DNA of 64,000 nucleotides from Ideonella_A sakaiensis_A (GTDB taxonomy: Bacteria > Pseudomonadota > Gammaproteobacteria > Burkholderiales > Burkholderiaceae_C): NCBI RefSeq assembly GCF_048320135.1, contig NZ_CP182947.1, positions 5,332,001 to 5,396,000 on the forward strand. Direction: 5' to 3'. This document shows, one piece after another, positions 25,041 to 33,864 of this stretch (position 1 is the stretch's first letter; each line of letters opens with the position of its first letter). A program made the position numbers and the translations under genes. Below the pieces are notes generated by a model that made no database searches, was not told the DNA's origin, and saw only the letters and a list, made by a program, of their open reading frames with translations.

Positions 25041-26017
25041 TCGCTCTTCATTCCGGTCGACTTGACGATGCGTGCGTATCGGGTTTTCGCGGCATCCAGG
25101 CGCTGCTGCGCAGCGGCGCCGGACTGGTTCTCGATGATCGAATCGAGCTGTGCAAGCTGGTTTTTCAGATCCGGCTGCTGCAGCGCATCGCTGATCGCCT
25201 TGCTGAGCACCTCAACCACCGCCGGCGGCGTGGCGGCCGGCAGCATCGCGACCTGCAGCACCTCGAATTCCAGTTCCTTGACGCCGGCTTCGGCAACCGT
25301 CGGCACATCGGGCATCACCTGCGAGCGGCGGCGGCTGGTCACCGCAAGCGGCGTGATCTTGCCGGCCTTGACGTGCGGCACCATGCCCGGCGTGGCCAGG
25401 ATGCCGGCATTGACCTCGCCCGACAGCACCGCCAGCACTGCCGGCGCATTGCCCTTGTACGGGATGTGAATGATCTTGCCGCCGGTCGCGTCGCCGAAGA
25501 TCTCGGCCGCGAAATGGCCGGGGCTGCCGTTGCCGGCCGAGCTGAAGGTCACGGCGTCCTTTTTCGCCTTGGCCACCAGATCGGCCAGCGTCTTCGCGCC
25601 GACTGCGGGATGGGTGCCGACCAGCAGGCCGGACGACGCGATGATCGACAGCGGCTTCAGCGCGTCGGGCGCAAACGGCATCGACGCGTACAGCGCCGGG
25701 TTGATCGTGAACGTGGTGTCGATGCCGAACAGCACCGTGTAACCGTCGGCATCGGCGCGGGCAACGTCGCCGGCCGCGATGTTGCCGCCGGCGCCGGGCT
25801 TGTTCTCGACGATCACGTTGGTTTTCAGCGAGGCCGACATCTTCTGGCCGACGGCGCGCGCAATCATGTCGGTCGGCCCGCCAGGCGCAAAGCCGACGAC
25901 GATGCGGATCGGCTTGTTCGGAAAGCCGTTCTGTGCTGCCGCCGGCAGGGCTGCGAACGTGGCTGCTGCTGCCAGCGCAACACATGCGGTGCGGCGGGTG
26001 AAGGTGAAGCGGGCCAT
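25037..26017 (-). CDS. Bug-family tripartite tricarboxylate transporter receptor
   Basis: A 326-residue receptor with a clear export signal (MARFTFTRRTACVALAAAA, cleavage near LPAAAQ). The Bug motifs IRIVVGFAPGGPTDMIARAVG, IVENKPGAGGNIAAGD and FSSAGNGSPGHFAAEI follow. The gene precedes the sulfatase on the same strand with a 4-base overlap, which is strong evidence that both serve uptake and use of one substrate. It is divergent from a LysR regulator across a 112-base gap, an arrangement typical of substrate-inducible Bug receptors. The full length is normal. Confidence 0.93.
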   Translation of the reverse strand: MARFTFTRRTACVALAAAATFAALPAAAQNGFPNKPIRIVVGFAPGGPTDMIARAVGQKMSASLKTNVIVENKPGAGGNIAAGDVARADADGYTVLFGIDTTFTINPALYASMPFAPDALKPLSIIASSGLLVGTHPAVGAKTLADLVAKAKKDAVTFSSAGNGSPGHFAAEIFGDATGGKIIHIPYKGNAPAVLAVLSGEVNAGILATPGMVPHVKAGKITPLAVTSRRRSQVMPDVPTVAEAGVKELEFEVLQVAMLPAATPPAVVEVLSKAISDALQQPDLKNQLAQLDSIIENQSGAAAQQRLDAAKTRYARIVKSTGMKSE

Positions 26018-26129
26018 GTCGTCTCCTGATCTGTTGTGGATGGGCTATCCTAAGTTTCTTAAAGCTCACTTGTGGTGACCAATTCGCCCATTTGACTGAG
26101 AAAATGGAAATCAACATGCGGGTTTACCC
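26018..26129. promoter_or_regulatory. Divergent promoter region between Bug/sulfatase and LysR genes
   Basis: This 112-base gap separates two divergent genes and should contain the LysR operator. It is AT-rich for this genome. A short inverted repeat TAAG-TTT-CTTA is visible at 26051-26061, near the centre of the gap, and is a candidate binding site. Promoter hexamers are not assigned. Confidence 0.4.
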
Positions 26130-27134
26130 ATGGCGGTAACGCTCGATCCGCGGCTGAAGTTGCGTCATCTGCAGGCGCTGCTGGCGATCAGCGACGGCCG
26201 CTCGGTGCAGGCCGCTGCCGATCAACTGTCGCGTACGCCGTCGGCAGTTTCCAAATCGCTGAGCGAACTCGAGCTCATCGTCGGCGACCGGCTGTTCGAT
26301 CGCACCCGCCGCGGCCTGCTGCCGACCACCTGTGGCGAGCGCTTGCTCGAGCAGGTGCAGCGCGCGCTCGCCTTGCTCGGCGACGGCCTTGAGCAGGCGG
26401 GGGGACGCGACGGCGCCGCCAGCGGCACGCCGACGGTCACGCTCGGCGTGTTGCCGACCGCGGCGTCGACCTTGGCGCCGGCAGCGGTGCGGCAGTTCCA
26501 GATCCAGCATCCGAATGCGGTGGTCCGGGTCGTCGAAGGCACGAACATCAGCCTGCTGTCGAGATTGCGCGAGCGCGAATTCGACATCGTCGTCGGCCGG
26601 CTTGGCGACGCCTCGCTGATGTTCGATCTGTCGTTCGAGCCGCTGTACGAGGAGCCGCTGGTGCTGGTGGCCGCTGCGGGCCACCCACTGCTCGATGAGA
26701 CCGCGGTCAGCGTCGCGCGCGCCTGTGAATACCCGGTGATCCTGCCGGACGACAACACCATCATCCGCGCGACCCTCGATCCGGTGCTGATCGGCGGCGG
26801 TGTCAGCCGGCCGCCGCGACTGGTCGAGACGCTGTCGGATGCCTTCGGCCGGCACCTTGTCGCGCAGGGCGAGGTGGTCTGGTTCTGTGCGCCGGGCGTC
26901 GTCGAGCAGGAACTGGCCAGCGGCCGCTTCGGTGTGGTGGACATCGACCTCGGCGCGACGCGACGCGCGGTCGGGCTCAGTGCGCGCAGTGATGCGCCGC
27001 TCGCGCCGGCTGCGGGCGACCTGGCCGAGTTGCTGCGCATCCAGGCGCGCCGCTTGCGGACAGACCCGTTGCGCCGGCCTGCGTCGCCGGGCCGGCCGAT
27101 CCGCATCCCGTCGTCGTCCCGGCGCGGGCGCTGA
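26130..27134 (+). CDS. LysR-family transcriptional regulator (PcaQ/GbpR-like)
   Basis: A 334-residue LysR protein. The N-terminal winged HTH reads LKLRHLQALLAISDGRSVQAAADQLSRTPSAVSKSLSELE within residues 10-50, with the QAAADQLSRTPSAVSKSL helix-turn-helix. The substrate-binding domain follows (VTLGVLPTAASTLAPAAVRQF from about residue 103). The Arg/Gly-containing C-terminal tail is rich in Arg and Pro. The protein resembles PcaQ- and GbpR-type regulators of small-molecule catabolism. It is divergent from the Bug-receptor/sulfatase pair and is the natural candidate for controlling it. Length is slightly long for LysR because of the tail. Confidence 0.93.
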   Translation: MAVTLDPRLKLRHLQALLAISDGRSVQAAADQLSRTPSAVSKSLSELELIVGDRLFDRTRRGLLPTTCGERLLEQVQRALALLGDGLEQAGGRDGAASGTPTVTLGVLPTAASTLAPAAVRQFQIQHPNAVVRVVEGTNISLLSRLREREFDIVVGRLGDASLMFDLSFEPLYEEPLVLVAAAGHPLLDETAVSVARACEYPVILPDDNTIIRATLDPVLIGGGVSRPPRLVETLSDAFGRHLVAQGEVVWFCAPGVVEQELASGRFGVVDIDLGATRRAVGLSARSDAPLAPAAGDLAELLRIQARRLRTDPLRRPASPGRPIRIPSSSRRGR

Positions 27135-27249
27135 CCGTTGGCTGCGGCAGTGCGGGGCTCTGCAGTCAGCGCCGCAGAGGCATCTACACTGCGGGTCGAA
27201 TCCCGTCCAACAAAACTAGCCCGGTTCACCGGCCTGACCCAGGAACGAC

Positions 27250-29511
27250 ATGCTGCGATTTCGTTTTCCGATCGTCATCATCGACGAAGACTTCCGCTCC
27301 GAAAATACCTCCGGACTGGGCATCCGCGCGCTGGCCGAGGCGATCGAGAAGGAACGCTTCGAGGTGCTCGGCGTCACCAGCTACGGTGACTTGTCGTCGT
27401 TTGCCCAGCAGCAGAGCAGGGCGTCGGCCTTCATCCTGTCGATCGACGACGAGGAGTTCAAGGGCGGGCCGGATCTCGACCCGGCGGTGCTGAGCCTGCG
27501 CAAGTTCATCGAGGAGATCCGCTTCAAGAACGCCGATATCCCGATTTATCTGTACGGCGAGACACGCACCAGCCAGCACCTGCCGAACGACATCCTGCGC
27601 GAGCTGCACGGCTTCATCCACATGTTCGAGGACACGCCGGAATTCGTCGCCCGGCACATCATCCGCGAGGCCAAGAGTTACCTCGACGGCCTCGCGCCGC
27701 CGTTCTTCAAGGCGCTGATGGACTATGCGCAGGACGGCTCGTATTCCTGGCACTGCCCGGGCCACAGCGGCGGCGTCGCATTCCTGAAGAGCCCGGTCGG
27801 GCAGATGTTCCACCAGTTCTTCGGCGAGAACATGCTGCGCGCCGACGTCTGCAATTCGGTCGAGGAACTCGGCCAGCTGCTCGATCACACCGGCCCGGTG
27901 GCGCAGAGCGAGCGCAATGCGGCGCGCATCTTCAATGCCGACCACTGCTTCTTCGTCACCAACGGCACCAGCACCAGCAACAAGATGGTCTGGCACCACA
28001 CGGTCGCACCCGGCGACGTCGTCGTCGTCGACCGCAACTGCCACAAGTCGATCCTGCACGCGATCATCATGACCGGCGCGGTGCCGGTGTTCCTGCGCCC
28101 GACGCGCAACCACTACGGCATCATCGGCCCGATTCCGGAGTCCGAATTCACGAAGGAGGCGATCCAGAAGAAGATCGCCGCCAATCCGCTGCTGAAGGGC
28201 GTCGATCCGGCGAAGGTCAAGCCGCGCATCCTGACGCTGACGCAGAGCACCTACGACGGCGTGCTCTACAACACCGAGACGATCAAGCATTCGCTCGACG
28301 GCTACATCGATACGCTGCATTTCGACGAGGCCTGGCTGCCGCACGCGGCCTTCCACAAGTTCTACGGCAGCTACCACGCGATGGGCAAGAACCGGACGCG
28401 GCCGAAGGACCAGCTGGTATTCGCGACGCAGTCGACGCACAAACTGCTGGCCGGCATCAGCCAGGCCTCGCAGGTGCTGGTGCAGGATTCGCAAGAGCGC
28501 AAGCTCGACCGGCATCTCTTCAACGAGGCCTACCTGATGCACACCTCGACCAGCCCGCAGTACGCGATCATCGCGAGCTGCGACGTCGCGGCGGCAATGA
28601 TGGAGGCACCGGGCGGCACCGCGCTGGTCGAGGAGAGCATCGCCGAGGCGATGGACTTCCGCCGCGCGTTGCGCAAGGTCGAGAAGGACTACGGCAAGAA
28701 GGACTGGTTCTTCAAGGTCTGGGGGCCGGAAAAGCTGGCTTCCGAAGGAATCGGCAAGAGCAGCGACTGGGTGCTGAAGGCCGGCGACAAGTGGCACGGC
28801 TTCGGCGACCTGGCCGACGGCTTCAACCTGCTCGATCCGATCAAGACGACATTGGTCACGCCGGGGCTCGATGTCTCGGGCAAGTTTGCGAAAACCGGCA
28901 TTCCGGCATCGATCGTCACGAAGTTTCTCGCCGAGCACGGCGTCGTCGTCGAGAAGACCGGCCTGTATTCGCTGTTCATCATGTTCACGATCGGCATCAC
29001 GAAGGGCCGCTGGAATACGCTGCTGACCGCGCTGCAGCAGTTCAAGGACGACTACGACCGCAATGCGCAGATGTGGCGAATCCTGCCCGAGTTCGTCGCC
29101 CAGCACCCGCGCTACGAGCGCATGGGGCTGCGCGACCTGAGCCAGAGCATCCACGAAACCTATGCAAAGGGCGACATCGCGCGGCTGACGACCGAGATGT
29201 ATCTGTCGAACCTCGATCCGGCGATGAAGCCGACCGATGCCTATGCCTATATCGCGCACCGGCAGACCGAACGGGTCGAGATCGACCAGCTCGAAGGGCG
29301 GATCACGACCTCGCTGCTGACGCCGTACCCGCCGGGCATTCCGCTGCTGATCCCCGGCGAGCGCTTCAACAAGAAGATCTGCGACTACCTGCGCTTCACG
29401 CGCGAATTCAACAGCAAGTTCCCGGGCTTCGACACCGATGTGCACGGGCTGGTCGAGTCGGAGGACGACAACGGGCAGCGCCGCTATTACGTCGACTGCG
29501 TGAAGGCATGA
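27250..29511 (+). CDS. Orn/Lys/Arg decarboxylase family protein
   Basis: A 753-residue PLP-dependent decarboxylase of the inducible bacterial type. It has an N-terminal wing (receiver-like) domain of about 130 residues and a large PLP domain. The PLP Lys398 lies in ATQSTHKLLAGISQAS, with HCPGHSGGVAF near residue 172, TNGTSTSNKMV near 237 and the FDEAWLPHAAFHKFYGS segment (Asp/His) near 358. A C-terminal domain completes the fold. The length is closest to AdiA-type arginine decarboxylase (about 755), but substrate choice among arginine, lysine and ornithine is not fixed by these motifs. Products are CO2 and a polyamine. It stands alone, without an antiporter gene, so a biosynthetic role is as likely as acid resistance. 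Confidence 0.94.
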   Translation: MLRFRFPIVIIDEDFRSENTSGLGIRALAEAIEKERFEVLGVTSYGDLSSFAQQQSRASAFILSIDDEEFKGGPDLDPAVLSLRKFIEEIRFKNADIPIYLYGETRTSQHLPNDILRELHGFIHMFEDTPEFVARHIIREAKSYLDGLAPPFFKALMDYAQDGSYSWHCPGHSGGVAFLKSPVGQMFHQFFGENMLRADVCNSVEELGQLLDHTGPVAQSERNAARIFNADHCFFVTNGTSTSNKMVWHHTVAPGDVVVVDRNCHKSILHAIIMTGAVPVFLRPTRNHYGIIGPIPESEFTKEAIQKKIAANPLLKGVDPAKVKPRILTLTQSTYDGVLYNTETIKHSLDGYIDTLHFDEAWLPHAAFHKFYGSYHAMGKNRTRPKDQLVFATQSTHKLLAGISQASQVLVQDSQERKLDRHLFNEAYLMHTSTSPQYAIIASCDVAAAMMEAPGGTALVEESIAEAMDFRRALRKVEKDYGKKDWFFKVWGPEKLASEGIGKSSDWVLKAGDKWHGFGDLADGFNLLDPIKTTLVTPGLDVSGKFAKTGIPASIVTKFLAEHGVVVEKTGLYSLFIMFTIGITKGRWNTLLTALQQFKDDYDRNAQMWRILPEFVAQHPRYERMGLRDLSQSIHETYAKGDIARLTTEMYLSNLDPAMKPTDAYAYIAHRQTERVEIDQLEGRITTSLLTPYPPGIPLLIPGERFNKKICDYLRFTREFNSKFPGFDTDVHGLVESEDDNGQRRYYVDCVKA

Positions 29512-29525
29512 CCCGCCCTGTTTTT

Positions 29526-29596
29526 GTGGGAGGGGCTTTTCAGTCCGGATTCGGGCTGCTGCCTGACCATCGAATCGGGGCTGAAGCCCCTCCCAC
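29526..29596. repeat. REP-type inverted doublet (REPIN-like), copy 1
   Basis: Two inverted arms of about 30 and 26 bases, the left beginning GTGGGAGGGGCTT and the right ending AAGCCCCTCCCAC. The right arm contains the perfect hairpin GGGGCTTCAGCCCC, while the left arm is degenerate in the middle. The spacer is 15 bases. It lies between the decarboxylase and rlmB and could fold into a large hairpin. The same arm sequence recurs at 44026 and 59915. Confidence 0.85.
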
Positions 29597-29626
29597 AGCC
29601 ATCTCTGACCGCTTTGCGCCGCTGAC

Positions 29627-30373
29627 ATGACCGCCAAGATCCTGTTCGGATTCCATGCCGTCACCGTGCGCCTGAAAAGCGCGCCGAAGACGGTGATCGA
29701 GATCCATGTCGATGCGAGCCGGCGTGATCAGCGGATGCGCCAGTTTGTCGAGCGTGCCCGCGAGGCCGGCGCAAAGCTGATCGACAGCGACGACGACCGC
29801 TTGCAGAAGATGGCCGGCAGCCACCGCCACCAGGGTGTGGTCGCGCGCGTCGAGGCGGTCTCGCTGAGCCATTCGCTCGACGATACGCTCGACGCCGTCG
29901 AGGCCGAGGGCAAGGGGCCCGCACTTCTGCTGCTGCTCGACGGCATCACCGATCCGCACAACCTCGGCGCCTGCCTGCGGGTCGCCGACGGCGCCGGTGC
30001 CCATGCGGTGATCGCGCCGAAGGACCATGCGGTGGGCATCAATGCAACGGTCGCGAAGGTCGCGAGCGGCGCGGCCGATACCGTGCCGTATTTCATGGTC
30101 ACCAACCTCGCGCGGACGATCGGCGAGCTGAAGGAACGCGACATCACCGTGATCGGCACCAGCGAGGATGCGGAGCAGTCGCTGTACGACGTCGACCTCA
30201 GCGGCCCGATCGCTCTGGTGCTCGGTGCCGAAGGCAGCGGCATGCGCGCGTTGACAAAAAAACACTGCGACCAGCTGGTCCATCTGCCGATGCGCGGCGC
30301 CGTCGACAGCCTGAATGTCTCGGTGGCATCCGGCGTCTGCCTGTATGAAGCTCTGCGCCAACGCAGGGACTGA
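29627..30373 (+). CDS. rlmB: 23S rRNA (guanosine-2'-O-)-methyltransferase RlmB
   Basis: A 248-residue SpoU/TrmH-family methyltransferase. The N-terminal RNA-binding domain begins MTAKILFGFHAVTVRLKSAP. The SPOUT knot motifs follow: LLLLDGITDPHNLGACLRVAD near residue 105, LVLGAEGSGMRALTKKHCD near residue 197 and LPMRGAVDSLNVSVASGVCLYE at the C-terminus. RlmB methylates the 2'-O of G2251 of 23S rRNA. The length and trefoil-knot motifs match E. coli RlmB (243 residues). It is followed 18 bases later by upp and probably shares its transcript. Confidence 0.96.
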   Translation: MTAKILFGFHAVTVRLKSAPKTVIEIHVDASRRDQRMRQFVERAREAGAKLIDSDDDRLQKMAGSHRHQGVVARVEAVSLSHSLDDTLDAVEAEGKGPALLLLLDGITDPHNLGACLRVADGAGAHAVIAPKDHAVGINATVAKVASGAADTVPYFMVTNLARTIGELKERDITVIGTSEDAEQSLYDVDLSGPIALVLGAEGSGMRALTKKHCDQLVHLPMRGAVDSLNVSVASGVCLYEALRQRRD

Positions 30374-30391
30374 TCGAAGGGGAGGGAAGAC

Positions 30392-31021
30392 ATGCCCGTC
30401 ATCGCCGTGCGCCATCCGCTGGTCCGCCACAAGGTCGGGCTGTTGCGCGAGGATGGCATCTCGACGAAGAAGTTTCGCGAGCTGACCAACGAACTTGCGC
30501 GGCTGCTCGCCTATGAGGCGACGGCCGACTTTCCGATCGAGAAGACGACGATCGGCTGCTGGAGCGGACCTGCCGAGATCGAGCAGATCAGCGGCCGCAA
30601 GGTCACCGTCGTGCCGATCCTGCGCGCCGGCATCGGCATGCTCGACGGCGTGCTCGACATGGTGCCGAATGCCAAGGTCAGCCTGGTCGGCCTGTCGCGC
30701 AATCACGAGACGCTGCAGCCGGAGCATTATTTCGAGCGCTTTGTCGGTCACCTCGACGAGCGCACCGCACTGATCATCGACCCGATGCTGGCCACTGCCG
30801 GCTCGATGATCGCGACCGTCAAGCTGCTGCAAAGCCGCGGCTGCCGCGACATCCGCGCGCTGGTGCTGGTCGCTGCGCCCGAAGGCATTGCCGCGCTCGA
30901 TGCGGCCTGTCCGGACGTGCGCTGCTGGACGGCGGCAATCGACAGCCACCTCGATGCGTCCGGCTACATCATCCCCGGCCTCGGTGATGCCGGCGACAAG
31001 ATCTTCGGCACCAAGGAATAG
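30392..31021 (+). CDS. upp: Uracil phosphoribosyltransferase
   Basis: A 209-residue type I phosphoribosyltransferase, essentially the full length of E. coli Upp. It begins MPVIAVRHPLVRHKVGLLRE. The PRPP-binding loop DPMLATAGSMIATVKLL starts near residue 130 and the uracil-binding region YIIPGLGDAGDKIFGTK is at the C-terminus. It converts uracil and PRPP to UMP in pyrimidine salvage. The nucleobase permease gene 1.5 kb downstream may supply its substrate. An AGGGGAGGGAAG ribosome-binding stretch precedes the ATG. Confidence 0.97.
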   Translation: MPVIAVRHPLVRHKVGLLREDGISTKKFRELTNELARLLAYEATADFPIEKTTIGCWSGPAEIEQISGRKVTVVPILRAGIGMLDGVLDMVPNAKVSLVGLSRNHETLQPEHYFERFVGHLDERTALIIDPMLATAGSMIATVKLLQSRGCRDIRALVLVAAPEGIAALDAACPDVRCWTAAIDSHLDASGYIIPGLGDAGDKIFGTKE

Positions 31022-31099
31022 GTCGCAGGGTTCATCAAGGCTTCACATTCGCCGCGCACCATCGTCGCCAACAACAGCAACAAGCGATGGAGCGAACGA

Positions 31100-31600
31100 A
31101 TGAACAGAAGATTGCGTTTCTGGATGAGCGGCTGCGCCGCGGTGATCTCGCTGGCGCTGGCCGGGATCGGTGATGGCTGGGCCGACGACGAGACCGATTC
31201 ACGCGCCGGCAGCTGGCAGACGAGCCGCTTCGACATGGCGCAGACCGTGCAGCGCTTGCAAGCCCATGCGCCCCGCCATGGGCTGACGGTGATGGCTCGC
31301 TGGGCGCCGCGCGCGGCGCAGGGCAGCGACGCGCAGTCCCATCTGGTCGTCGTGTTCGCCAGTGCGGCCGGTGGCACGCCGGTGCTGATGGCAGGGGATG
31401 GCGCCCGGCCGGACCTGCCGCTGAGCCTGCGGCTGCGCACACGCAGCGACGGCGTCGTCGAAGCGTGGCTGCCGACCCCGGGCTCGATCGACCGCCAGGC
31501 GCTGCCCGATGAAGTGACGCGCAGCGTGACCGAATTGCCGGGCCTCCTGGCCGAAGCGCTCGGAGCGGTCAAGCCGGCCGCTCGGCCCGATCACGCCTGA
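31100..31600 (+). CDS. Secreted DUF302-like protein
   Basis: A 166-residue protein with a probable Sec signal peptide (MNRRLRFWMSGCAAVISLAL, cleavage after GDGWA) and a single domain. Its central segment, LVVVFASAAGGTPVLMAGDG then LPLSLRLRTRSDGVVEAW, follows the DUF302 pattern: a short hydrophobic strand, G-T-P, then D-LPL-x-LR. DUF302 domains are small alpha/beta folds of unknown function, often periplasmic. Its 3' end overlaps the convergent ChaN-like gene by 32 bases. The family call rests on this short pattern only. Confidence 0.72.
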   Translation: MNRRLRFWMSGCAAVISLALAGIGDGWADDETDSRAGSWQTSRFDMAQTVQRLQAHAPRHGLTVMARWAPRAAQGSDAQSHLVVVFASAAGGTPVLMAGDGARPDLPLSLRLRTRSDGVVEAWLPTPGSIDRQALPDEVTRSVTELPGLLAEALGAVKPAARPDHA

Positions 31601-32477
31601 ACTGGATGCAGGGATCGACGCGGTCGCGTTTCGGCGCAATCGCGACGACGGCATCGAACACCGCGGCCGCATCGGCATCGGTCGATTCGAGGTAGCCGAT
31701 CGCGACGATGTCGCCGGCCGCAAGGCCGTGCCGGCCGCGCAGCCACAACGGCACGCCGATATCGCGCCGCACATGGCCATTGCCGGCGATCAGCACCGTC
31801 CCGTTGGCGCGATGCCTCGCCAGACGTTCGGCGAGCACCGCATCGCGTGCGGCCTGCGCACGAACCATGCCCGGCAGCATCGTCGCCGGCAGCGCATTGC
31901 AGTGGCCGATCTCGATCTCGCGCTGCTGCGCTGCCTGCCAGTCAGGCGGCAACGGCTGGTCGAGACCGAGCGAGCGGGCGTTCTCGGCACCAAGCACTGC
32001 CGCATGCTGCTCGCGAACCAGCCGGCGCGCCTGTGCCCGCGGCAGGTTGCCTGCGATCAGCGGCAGCTGATGGTCCAGCGCCAGCTGCACGAGCGGCCGG
32101 TACAGCGGCCAGTCCCAGCCATCTCCTCCGGCCTGCTCGATCAAATGGCCGGCATCACCGGGTCGTTCGCGGCGCGATGCATCGATCTGCGGCTGGCGGT
32201 CGGTATCGAACTGCTCCATCACGATCGCCGGGCGCCAGCCGCGCGCGATCGCGCGCTGCAATGTCGCAAGGCGCAGCCGCTGGCCGTCGGCGTTGTCATG
32301 CACCTCGCCGAGCAGCGCCAGCGTTGATCCGCCGAGCCGGCGCTCCCACGCGGCGGGTCCGGTTGCCGGCAGCGAACAGCCTGCCGCCAGCAGCGGCGTC
32401 AGCACGCACGGCAGGGCGGCAACGCAGCGGCGGCGGATCGGATCGACGGTGAGGGAGGGCATCACGAATCCGAGCAT
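31569..32477 (-). CDS. ChaN-family (DUF399) haem-binding lipoprotein
   Basis: A 302-residue predicted lipoprotein; LTPLLAAGC near residue 33 is a lipobox. The ChaN/DUF399 core then starts: GSTLALLGEVHDNADGQRLR near residue 50, AIVMEQFDTDRQPQID near residue 83, LIAGNLPRAQARRLV near 140 and VLIAGNGHVRRDIGVPLWL near 227. The GEVHDN and GNGHVRRD motifs with conserved His are typical; characterised ChaN proteins bind haem between monomers. The start is uncertain because three in-frame ATG/GTG codons precede the signal region; the longest is reported. Convergent with the DUF302-like gene. Confidence 0.88.
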   Translation of the reverse strand: MLGFVMPSLTVDPIRRRCVAALPCVLTPLLAAGCSLPATGPAAWERRLGGSTLALLGEVHDNADGQRLRLATLQRAIARGWRPAIVMEQFDTDRQPQIDASRRERPGDAGHLIEQAGGDGWDWPLYRPLVQLALDHQLPLIAGNLPRAQARRLVREQHAAVLGAENARSLGLDQPLPPDWQAAQQREIEIGHCNALPATMLPGMVRAQAARDAVLAERLARHRANGTVLIAGNGHVRRDIGVPLWLRGRHGLAAGDIVAIGYLESTDADAAAVFDAVVAIAPKRDRVDPCIQFRRDRAERPA

Positions 32478-32552
32478 AGGTCAAACGATTGCCGCTGCCG
32501 TGGCCGCGCAGCGTCGAGAATGGCGGCTTTGCCCGCCCTTGGGGAAACTGTC

Positions 32553-33857
32553 ATGAAACTGCTCACCGACTGGCAACTCGTCACCGTCCGCCCCGGCCAG
32601 GTGGTTGCGCCGGACCAGCGCCTGGCCTGGCCGCAGACCGTCGTGCTCGGTCTGCAGCATGTGATCGCGATGTTCGGCGCGACGGTGCTGGCGCCGTTGC
32701 TGATGGGTTTCGATCCGAACCTCGCGATCCTGATGAGCGGCATCGGCACGTTGATCTTCTTCGTCGCCGTCGGCGGCCGGGTGCCGAGTTACCTCGGCTC
32801 GAGTTTCGCGTTCATCGGCGTCGTCATCGCGGCCAGCGGTTACGCCGGGCAGGGCGCCAATCCGAACCTGGCCGGTGCACTCGGCGGCATCGTCGCCTGC
32901 GGCGCGGTCGTCGCGCTGATCGGGCTCGCGGTGACAGCCGTCGGCACCCGCTGGATCGAGGCGCTGATGCCGCCGGTCGTCACCGGCACGGTGGTTGCGG
33001 TGATCGGCCTGAACCTGGCCGCGGTGCCGATCAAGAACATGGCGCCGACCGCCTTTGATGCCTGGATGCAGGCGGCCACCTTCATCAGCGTTGCGCTGGT
33101 CGCGGTTTATGCGCGCGGCATGGTGCAGCGGCTGCTGATCCTGGTCGGCCTGCTGATCGCGAGTGCGGTCTATGCGCTGCTGGCGAACGGCTTCGGGCTG
33201 GGCAAGCCGATCGATTTTTCCGGTGTTGCGGCGGCCGCCTGGTTCGGCGTGCCGACGTTTGCCGCGCCGGTATTCGAAGCCAATGCGATGCTGCTGATCG
33301 CACCGGTCGCGCTGGTGCTGGTTGCCGAGAACCTCGGCCACATCAAGGCGGTGGCCGCGATGACCGGCCGCAACCTCGATGGGTTTATCGGCCGCGCGTT
33401 CATCGGTGACGGTGTCGCGACGATGGTCAGCGGCTCGGCCGGCGGCACCGGCATGACGACCTATGCCGAAAACATCGGCGTGATGGCGGCGACGCGCGTG
33501 TATTCGACGGCGATGTTCGTCGTTGCCGCCGCGGTTGCGATCGTGCTCGGTTTCAGCCCGAAATTCGGTGCACTGATCCAGACGATTCCGCTGGCGGTGA
33601 TGGGCGGCGTCAGCATCGTCGTGTTCGGCCTGATCACGGTCGCCGGCGCGAAGATCTGGGTCGAGAACAAGGTCGATTTCGGCGACTCGCGCAACCTGAT
33701 CGTCGCGGCGATCCCGCTGGTGCTCGGCACCGGCGACTACACGCTGAAATTCGGCGCCTTCACGCTCGGCGGCATCGGCACCGCGACCTTCGGCGCGATC
33801 CTGCTGCACCTGCTGTTGTCGGGTGGCCGGCACGGCGCGACCGAGCGCGGGCATTGA
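32553..33857 (+). CDS. Uracil/nucleobase permease (UraA/RutG type, NCS2)
   Basis: A 434-residue membrane protein of the nucleobase:cation symporter-2 family with about 14 hydrophobic spans. The segments LGLQHVIAMFGATVLAPLLMG near residue 30, GSSFAFIGVVIAASGY near residue 82, ALVLVAENLGHIKAVAAMTG near residue 252 and GGTGMTTYAENIGVMAAT near residue 295 are the family signatures, the last with the substrate-binding Glu. The ATG at 32553 with a preceding GGGG ribosome site is preferred over an upstream in-frame ATG at 32520. It imports uracil or a related base with a proton or Na+, which fits the upp gene upstream. Confidence 0.92.
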   Translation: MKLLTDWQLVTVRPGQVVAPDQRLAWPQTVVLGLQHVIAMFGATVLAPLLMGFDPNLAILMSGIGTLIFFVAVGGRVPSYLGSSFAFIGVVIAASGYAGQGANPNLAGALGGIVACGAVVALIGLAVTAVGTRWIEALMPPVVTGTVVAVIGLNLAAVPIKNMAPTAFDAWMQAATFISVALVAVYARGMVQRLLILVGLLIASAVYALLANGFGLGKPIDFSGVAAAAWFGVPTFAAPVFEANAMLLIAPVALVLVAENLGHIKAVAAMTGRNLDGFIGRAFIGDGVATMVSGSAGGTGMTTYAENIGVMAATRVYSTAMFVVAAAVAIVLGFSPKFGALIQTIPLAVMGGVSIVVFGLITVAGAKIWVENKVDFGDSRNLIVAAIPLVLGTGDYTLKFGAFTLGGIGTATFGAILLHLLLSGGRHGATERGH

Positions 33858-33864
33858 GCCGCGT

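Noticed and set aside
27226..29664. 812-codon open frame on the minus strand opposite the decarboxylase
   Set aside because: It mirrors a well-supported gene frame; the translation is Arg/Val/Leu-rich with no family motif, a common artefact in high-GC DNA.
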